Virus record (IMG/VR): IMGVR_UViG_3300048061_000701
Location: 1 to 41,032 of that record
DNA from: a virus
Reading direction: 5' to 3' (one strand)
DNA length: 41,032 nt
The notes below the pieces were generated by a model. It made no database searches. It saw only the letters and a program-made list of their open reading frames with translations, and was not told the origin of the DNA. Positions 37,292 to 41,032 of the stretch are shown here, one piece after another (positions within the stretch are counted from its first letter, which is position 1; every line of letters begins with the position of its first letter). Position numbers and translations under genes: made by a program.

Positions 37292-37705
37292 TCAGGTCTT
37301 CTCTAAGAGGAATGTTACTTCTTGGGTTATGTTTTCTCCAGTAATCAAGTATTCAAGCTCAACTTGAATTTCATTTAGATCACTGTTGTCTTCAACCCGC
37401 ACATCCTGTACAGTAATCCGTGGCTCGAGACGCTCAAGGCAATCTTCAATTTCAGTCCTAATAGCGTCTTTTGAGAATGGATCCCATGGCTCAAAAAGAA
37501 GACCTTTCACCCGACTTCCAATGCTCGGCTGAAAAGGTCTTTCACCTAATATAGTCAATAATAAATTTCTTACAGATTGATTGATTGCTCTCTCATTCTT
37601 GACAGCACCAAAGTCGTCGGTAGAAGGATTTGAATTAAAGGAAATTGCTAAGTCCTTAAACCCTCTACTGACGTACTTGTCTGATCTGAATCTGTAAGCA
37701 GGCAT
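37292..37705 (-). CDS. gp25: Baseplate wedge protein gp25
   Basis: A 137-residue protein of the GPW_gp25 family, close to T4 gp25 in length. GERPFQPSIGSRV (54-66) and LEPRI (93-97, the family EPR motif) are present, followed by the strand-rich end. gp25 binds gp6 and the sheath-initiating part of the wedge; it is the counterpart of TssE in type VI secretion. The ATG abuts the TAA of the 48-residue gene (TAAATG), with a GAGG Shine-Dalgarno about 5 bases upstream. In T4, gene 25 lies apart from gene 6; here the two are adjacent. Confidence 0.96.
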   Translation of the reverse strand: MPAYRFRSDKYVSRGFKDLAISFNSNPSTDDFGAVKNERAINQSVRNLLLTILGERPFQPSIGSRVKGLLFEPWDPFSKDAIRTEIEDCLERLEPRITVQDVRVEDNSDLNEIQVELEYLITGENITQEVTFLLEKT

Positions 37706-37852
37706 TTAACCCTCTTTTTTCTTTGGTCTCTCAGGTGGTTGAATGTTACGACTCACCTTATGAAGATATTTATCACTTCGTGGGTCGGTTATTAGACGCA
37801 TACCCGATTTGATAAAGTCTTCGCTCTGGTCAGGTACTGGACTGTTGGCCAC
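37706..37852 (-). CDS. Small conserved phage protein, 48 residues, GTG start
   Basis: A short frame starting with GTG at 37852 and ending TAA at 37706-37708. It reads (V/M)ANSPVPDQSEDFIKSGMR, then LITDPRSDKYLHKVS and a basic PPERPKKKEG end. The GTG is chosen because a perfect GGAGG lies 7 bases upstream; no ATG lies upstream in frame before the stop, and the internal ATG at codon 18 would remove the best-formed part. It follows a late-promoter motif and is stop-to-start coupled to gp25. The function is not known. Its position just before gp25 suggests an assembly or wedge accessory role. Confidence 0.75.
   Translation of the reverse strand: MANSPVPDQSEDFIKSGMRLITDPRSDKYLHKVSRNIQPPERPKKKEG
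37767..37774 (-). promoter_or_regulatory. Candidate late promoter for gp25
   Basis: GATAAATA on the minus strand, inside the 48-residue gene, ends 61 bases before the gp25 ATG. The context GATAAATATC and the spacing match the motif in front of the giant gene. Confidence 0.45.
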
Positions 37853-37876
37853 GATGATTCCTCCACATGGTAATTT

Positions 37877-37884
37877 TATTTATG
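37877..37884 (-). promoter_or_regulatory. Late promoter motif overlapping a stop codon
   Basis: CATAAATA on the minus strand; its TAA (37880-37882) is the stop of the 174-residue gene. It lies 24 bases upstream of the GTG start at 37852, with a GGAGG between them. It is likely the main late promoter of the 48-residue, gp25 and gp6 genes. Confidence 0.7.
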
Positions 37885-38404
37885 GACATTCCCAATGGTT
37901 ATTAGGACGCTCCCACCAGAAGTGTAAATCTTCTTTGGTATTGTCATAATAATGGGAAACGAAGTCAGACTTAAATCTGCTTCCTGTATTCTCACAAAGA
38001 GCAACAGTATAGTAAGGTGTGTGATCACCAACTACTTGATACTCTTTCATGATATTTGTGATCCAAGTGTAGTTGCCACCTCTAATGACACCTGCTTCGA
38101 TCAACACAAAGTTGTCCCAGTCTAGAGTCCATGACAAAAAGTCTATGGTGAATCTCTTAGCATATGCTTCAGTAGATTCATCTGGGAATGGAACATTCAC
38201 TGCTTCAATGTGATAAATCTCACCATCCTTACTTAGTGCATGACTCAAATGTTGAGTCACAATACTGGAATAATCTGGTGAGACACATAAGAAACAAGTG
38301 TTACTCGGATGAATGTCTGGATCCTCCATTTGGATCCGATAGATCATTTCCTGAATCAGTGCCATCTCCTTGTCTTGGGAAATGAAATTGAGTTTCCTCT
38401 TCAT
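37880..38404 (-). CDS. Conserved hypothetical protein, possibly phosphoribosyltransferase-like
   Basis: A 174-residue protein of unproven function. Residues 98-115 read NFVLIEAGVIRGGNYTWI, a hydrophobic strand followed by an acidic residue and a Gly-rich loop, similar in layout to the PRPP loop of type I phosphoribosyltransferases. A second strand-plus-Cys region is FLCVSPDYSSIV (38-49). Aromatic residues cluster at the C-terminus (FWWERPNNHWECP). The fold assignment is weak and no catalytic DD pair is present. The start is uncertain: ATG at 38404 lacks a Shine-Dalgarno and overlaps the upstream gene by 104 bases; ATGs at codons 14, 20 and 26 would shorten the overlap, and only codon 14 is preceded by AAGGAG, at too short a distance. 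Confidence 0.75.
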   Translation of the reverse strand: MKRKLNFISQDKEMALIQEMIYRIQMEDPDIHPSNTCFLCVSPDYSSIVTQHLSHALSKDGEIYHIEAVNVPFPDESTEAYAKRFTIDFLSWTLDWDNFVLIEAGVIRGGNYTWITNIMKEYQVVGDHTPYYTVALCENTGSRFKSDFVSHYYDNTKEDLHFWWERPNNHWECP

Positions 38405-38552
38405 GATTATATGTTGCTGGATGGAAATTACAATACTCGTTAAAGGTAATCTTCATCTCTTTGTAAGAGAGTCCGCAGTGATTTGCTGCTTTTGGAAGAT
38501 TCCACTTAGCAGACCAAAGCATCTCCATAGACTCTCTGGTCTCAGATCTCAT
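38301..38552 (-). CDS. Small protein with possible helix-turn-helix, 83 residues
   Basis: The ATG overlaps the stop of the 49-residue gene (ATGA), with AAGG upstream. The first 60 residues (TRESMEMLWSAKWNLPKAAN, then CGLSYKEMKITFNEYC) look conserved and have a helix-turn-helix-like rhythm around LPKAANHCGLSYKEMKITF (residues 19-37). The last 30 residues are Ser/Gly/Asp-rich and lie within the overlap with the 174-residue gene, so they may be less constrained. I infer a possible DNA- or RNA-binding accessory, unusual inside a structural block. Confidence 0.65.
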   Translation of the reverse strand: MRSETRESMEMLWSAKWNLPKAANHCGLSYKEMKITFNEYCNFHPATYNHEEETQFHFPRQGDGTDSGNDLSDPNGGSRHSSE

Positions 38553-38698
38553 CGACCTTGACCACGATACCGCTTACCTTTACTGTTACGAGATGTTGCA
38601 GAATATTTAGTATTTTTAGAGGTACCCTGTCGAGTCATTTTTGGTTTACCAGGCACCCATCCATCTTTAACCAGTCCTGTCGTTGCGCGTGCGGGCAT
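38549..38698 (-). CDS. Very basic small protein, 49 residues
   Basis: ATG at 38698 to TGA at 38549-38551; too short for many gene callers. It reads MPARATTGLVKDGWVPGKPK, then TRQGTSKNTKYSATSRNSKG and KRYRGQGR. About a quarter of the residues are Lys or Arg. The AAAGGGA upstream of the ATG is a good ribosome-binding site. Its stop overlaps the next start (ATGA). The sequence looks conserved in phages of this type. Basic, Ser/Thr-rich composition suggests nucleic-acid or acidic-protein binding, but no function is established. Confidence 0.75.
   Translation of the reverse strand: MPARATTGLVKDGWVPGKPKMTRQGTSKNTKYSATSRNSKGKRYRGQGR
38604..38610 (-). promoter_or_regulatory. Possible late promoter motif
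   Basis: CTAAATA on the minus strand lies inside the 49-residue gene and 51 bases before the ATG of the 83-residue gene. Because the sequence is also coding (NTKYS), chance occurrence is possible. Confidence 0.3.
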
Positions 38699-38717
38699 TA
38701 GTCCCTTTCAAACTACC

Positions 38718-39251
38718 TTAGGATGATAGCACAGTTGGATGCCCAAAAGCAACCACTGAGGAGCATGGATATGAGAATCCAGGGAATCCGACACCCAGTG
38801 GATCTAGAATCCTTGCAATAGGAATCTTGAATGCAAACACTGTCAACGTAGTTGGGAAGAGCACTCTAGGATGTCCCACTCCACCAGCGTCTTCAATAGT
38901 CAGTGTGCTGCATGGGATAGGTGTAGGAATAGGACACACACCCTTACCGCAAGGGCAGATGTAAATCACAATATTTGTACACAAAGCAATGTGTGGAGTG
39001 AATGTATCGCCACCAATCATGATGGGAATAAACTGCACAAGAACCGTTGCTCGTATTGGGTTAACCGCTGTAAGTGGAATTAGAGGTGTGGGTGGCCACC
39101 AGCATGTAAAATTCTTAATAACGATGCTGTAGGGCACTGGAGGGGTGCCACACGCTTGTACTGAGTGGACAGTGGATGGTAGACAAAGACCATGCCCTGA
39201 GCAGGGTAGACCATTCAGTGATGCAACTGGTTTTAGAAATCCGTATGCCAT
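38718..39251 (-). CDS. Cys-rich, possibly PAAR-like spike-tip protein
   Basis: A 177-residue, strongly hydrophobic beta-type protein with ten cysteines (17, 23, 34, 50, 91, 99, 101, 106, 114, 163). Motifs include NGLPCSGHGLCLPS near the start, GGDTFTPH (80-87) and CPCGKGVCPIP (99-109). It ends GVGHPRV (124-130) and CSSVVAFGHPTVLSS (163-177), where the GHPTVL turn resembles PAAR-type spike-tip sequences. T4 has its PAAR protein gp5.4 between genes 5 and 6, which fits this position upstream of gp6. The assignment is inferred from motif and synteny. The ATG overlaps the upstream stop by one base (TAATG). Confidence 0.6.
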   Translation of the reverse strand: MAYGFLKPVASLNGLPCSGHGLCLPSTVHSVQACGTPPVPYSIVIKNFTCWWPPTPLIPLTAVNPIRATVLVQFIPIMIGGDTFTPHIALCTNIVIYICPCGKGVCPIPTPIPCSTLTIEDAGGVGHPRVLFPTTLTVFAFKIPIARILDPLGVGFPGFSYPCSSVVAFGHPTVLSS

Positions 39252-41032
39252 TAAAATTCTTGGTTAATATCTTTACCTGCAGTATCAGGTCTAGCAACAT
39301 CACATTCAGTGAAGTATGGGTTGCCAAAGTTATTTAATGCGTTACTCAGTGCCTGGATACCGCCAGTCAACCAATTCCTTACACGCATTGTTCCGCTGTA
39401 AGATCCCATCTTGAATACCTTGTCGCCATCTGAGTTGGTATACATTCTTGATGGGTCAATAGCAATAGACGCATCATTAACATTCTCCAAACCAGCAGCA
39501 GGAGGTCCACCAAAGATCCAAGCATAGTAAGTGGATGCAGCAGGTGTGCAGGTTGCACAGAATGGATTGACGGGTCCTGTAGGACTATTCTGCACAGTGC
39601 CTACGCCTGGTCCTGTGATCTCCCAGAAGCGGTTTCCAGGGATTGGGTTACCTTCGCTATCATATCCACAGTAAACGTCTAGAGGGGCGTCTGAGGGCGC
39701 TCCTGTCTTCCTTGTATAGGTATCCCAGCACTCATGGTTAGGCACATTGGTAGAAGCAGGGTTAGGATTGCAATCTACACTGAATGCAGTGTATGATCCA
39801 TTGCCAGAATACGAATTAGTCGTAGATGTGGCGTTACCATTCTCATCTGGAGGTCCTGCTGTGGTCACATCCCATGCCCAACTCACTGATGCGCCACCTG
39901 TGAGTGCTCCACCAGTCAAATTGTCACCCAACCAGAGCTGGAATTGCTCATATTCACTAAAACCTAGACGGTTATAGTCAAAAGTGTTCTCATCTAACCC
40001 CACTGGGACGAAAATAATGTCATTTTGGTCATTAGGATCGCGATAGCAGCGCCCATTGACCGCTCCATTGTTACAATTCCACGTTTTATAACCACCAGAC
40101 ACCTTTCTGCGCGGTGTTACCTTGGGTTTTTTGAAACTTTCCATGAAATCCATGAAAGCTGCGCCCTGAGATCCAGTAACTTTGCCTTCAATCATGATTG
40201 ATACGTTAAATTCTGCCTCTTTGACCTTAGAAGCGCAATATTTATAAGGCAAATAACCGAAAGCACGCTCATCAGTGAGGTTTCTACCCTTCTCAATCAT
40301 GTCAAGAGTGGCAGATCCCTTCTCAGTGTTGCTAACATACGCACATGGCATGTCAAACCAGCGTTTAATGTTGTAAACCTTAGGTTGACCCATGGTCAAA
40401 CAGCGGTCTTTCTGGAAAGGACCGTAAACATGAGACGTAGATTCCTGAAATTCACCCAATCTTGTGACTGTAGTGTAAACATCAGGCATAACTTGCGACT
40501 CAAACTTGCGAATGCGGTCATCTCTGCCACTCATAAGCTCCCAGAAGTCCTTTTTAGGGATAGCATCAAGCACATCACCGCGACCATCTACATCTAAACA
40601 GTTAGGTGGGAGGTCAAAACACAGTTTTGTTTCGTTTTCATTGTCAAGCTCCGCCATTCTGATGTAAGAATCAGGTGCTGCAGAGGCAACAGGGGTATTC
40701 ATAATAGTGAAACCCGTGTTTGCTACTTGATTGGGGGAGGTCGCAGACCCAAGACCCGTAGTTCCTAGGCTCTGAAACTTAGTAGGTGCGCCCCTAAAGT
40801 CATTTTCGGTGTTGGTATTGATCCAATCTGTGGGGTCTTGCTTCTTACCCTTCCGTCCACCAGTAGGTAAACTACTGTCAATGTTAGTAAACTGGTCAGA
40901 GATACCCTGTCCTAGTGCAGCAATGTCCCCAATGTTTGGACTTTCATACTCAATGTATTCAGGATCAGTCACAAATACATCAGGTGGCTCTTCAGCATCG
41001 TATCCTGATCCAGGTTTGACCACTCTAATTGC
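39251..41032 (-). CDS. Unrecognised structural protein, N-terminus beyond window
   Basis: The open frame continues to the window edge. The first visible residues are AIRVVKPGSGYDAEEPPDVF, a GSGY-type repeat unit, so the GTG at 41023 is internal and not a start. About 590 residues follow, including a Cys pair region (LCFDLPPNCLD), RWFDMPCAYVSNTEKGSATL, GYLPYKYCASKVKEAEFNV, a NCNNGAVNGRCYRD segment and a C-terminal stretch rich in Gly, Asn and Cys. I do not recognise the family. It is 1-base coupled to the possible spike-tip gene and occupies the place of T4 gene 5, but I see no gp5 lysozyme or OB-fold motif. Confidence 0.8.
   Translation of the reverse strand, partial: AIRVVKPGSGYDAEEPPDVFVTDPEYIEYESPNIGDIAALGQGISDQFTNIDSSLPTGGRKGKKQDPTDWINTNTENDFRGAPTKFQSLGTTGLGSATSPNQVANTGFTIMNTPVASAAPDSYIRMAELDNENETKLCFDLPPNCLDVDGRGDVLDAIPKKDFWELMSGRDDRIRKFESQVMPDVYTTVTRLGEFQESTSHVYGPFQKDRCLTMGQPKVYNIKRWFDMPCAYVSNTEKGSATLDMIEKGRNLTDERAFGYLPYKYCASKVKEAEFNVSIMIEGKVTGSQGAAFMDFMESFKKPKVTPRRKVSGGYKTWNCNNGAVNGRCYRDPNDQNDIIFVPVGLDENTFDYNRLGFSEYEQFQLWLGDNLTGGALTGGASVSWAWDVTTAGPPDENGNATSTTNSYSGNGSYTAFSVDCNPNPASTNVPNHECWDTYTRKTGAPSDAPLDVYCGYDSEGNPIPGNRFWEITGPGVGTVQNSPTGPVNPFCATCTPAASTYYAWIFGGPPAAGLENVNDASIAIDPSRMYTNSDGDKVFKMGSYSGTMRVRNWLTGGIQALSNALNNFGNPYFTECDVARPDTAGKDINQEF

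Noticed and set aside
37880-38552. Programmed frameshift fusing the 83- and 174-residue frames
   Set aside because: I saw no slippery heptamer or following structure that stands out in the overlap. Separate starts and coupling are simpler.
40239-40246. Perfect T4 late consensus TATAAATA on the minus strand
   Set aside because: It lies mid-gene, encoding Tyr-Lys-Tyr, about 1 kb from the next start. A chance coding match is more likely than a promoter.
41021-41023. GTG start for the 590-residue frame
   Set aside because: The frame is open upstream to the window edge, and the GTG codes for Val inside a GSGY-type repeat (AIRVVKPGSGY), so it is internal.
39251-41032. T4 gp5 (hub lysozyme) assignment by position
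   Set aside because: No lysozyme catalytic motif or gp5 beta-helix repeat is visible in the translated part, so position alone is not enough.

Overview
The window is one dense, single-strand (all minus-strand) block of T4-like virion genes, almost certainly from a marine T4-like myovirus of the cyanophage type (phage of Synechococcus or Prochlorococcus). The evidence is clear homologues of the T4 baseplate-wedge proteins gp25, gp6, gp7 (parts), gp8 and the gp10 N-terminus, T4-type late-promoter motifs (NATAAATA/CTAAATA) upstream of gene groups, and small genes and DUF4815, YHYH and GSGY-repeat structural proteins that I associate with marine cyanophages. No host, integrase, tRNA, CRISPR or replication genes are seen. 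No gap between genes exceeds about 40 bases.

Transcription runs from high to low coordinates. 41032-38718: the 3' part of an unrecognised structural gene, then a Cys-rich, possibly PAAR-like spike-tip protein. 38698-37706: four small genes (49, 83, 174 and 48 aa), tightly overlapped or spaced. 37705-35056: gp25 and gp6, the wedge core. 35050-13832: one 21.2-kb gene for a 7072-residue protein in the position of T4 gene 7. It keeps gp7-like segments but separates them by thousands of residues of GSGY repeats, a YHYH domain, a seven-bladed propeller-like domain, LamG-like lectin folds, carbohydrate-binding-like pairs, a Cys-containing helical module array and a terminal Ig-like domain. 13817-12225: a YHYH + Ig-like protein resembling a detached piece of the giant. 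12199-10715: a gp10-like fibre ending in a cupredoxin-like domain with an apparently complete type-1 copper ligand set. 10715-8832: a GSGY-repeat structural protein. 8796-7261: gp8. 7257-1: a DUF4815 structural protein of more than 2400 residues whose C-terminus lies beyond the window.

Together these genes should build the baseplate wedges and the adhesive fringe attached to them. The core follows the T4 plan (25-6-7-10-8). The accessory sequence is lectin-like, metal-site-like and repeat modules inserted into or appended to the core proteins. Late promoters divide the block into transcription units, and three of them share their TAA with the stop codon of the preceding gene. Family assignments come from sequence motifs and remembered homologues; no search was run. 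Domain edges inside the giant are approximate.
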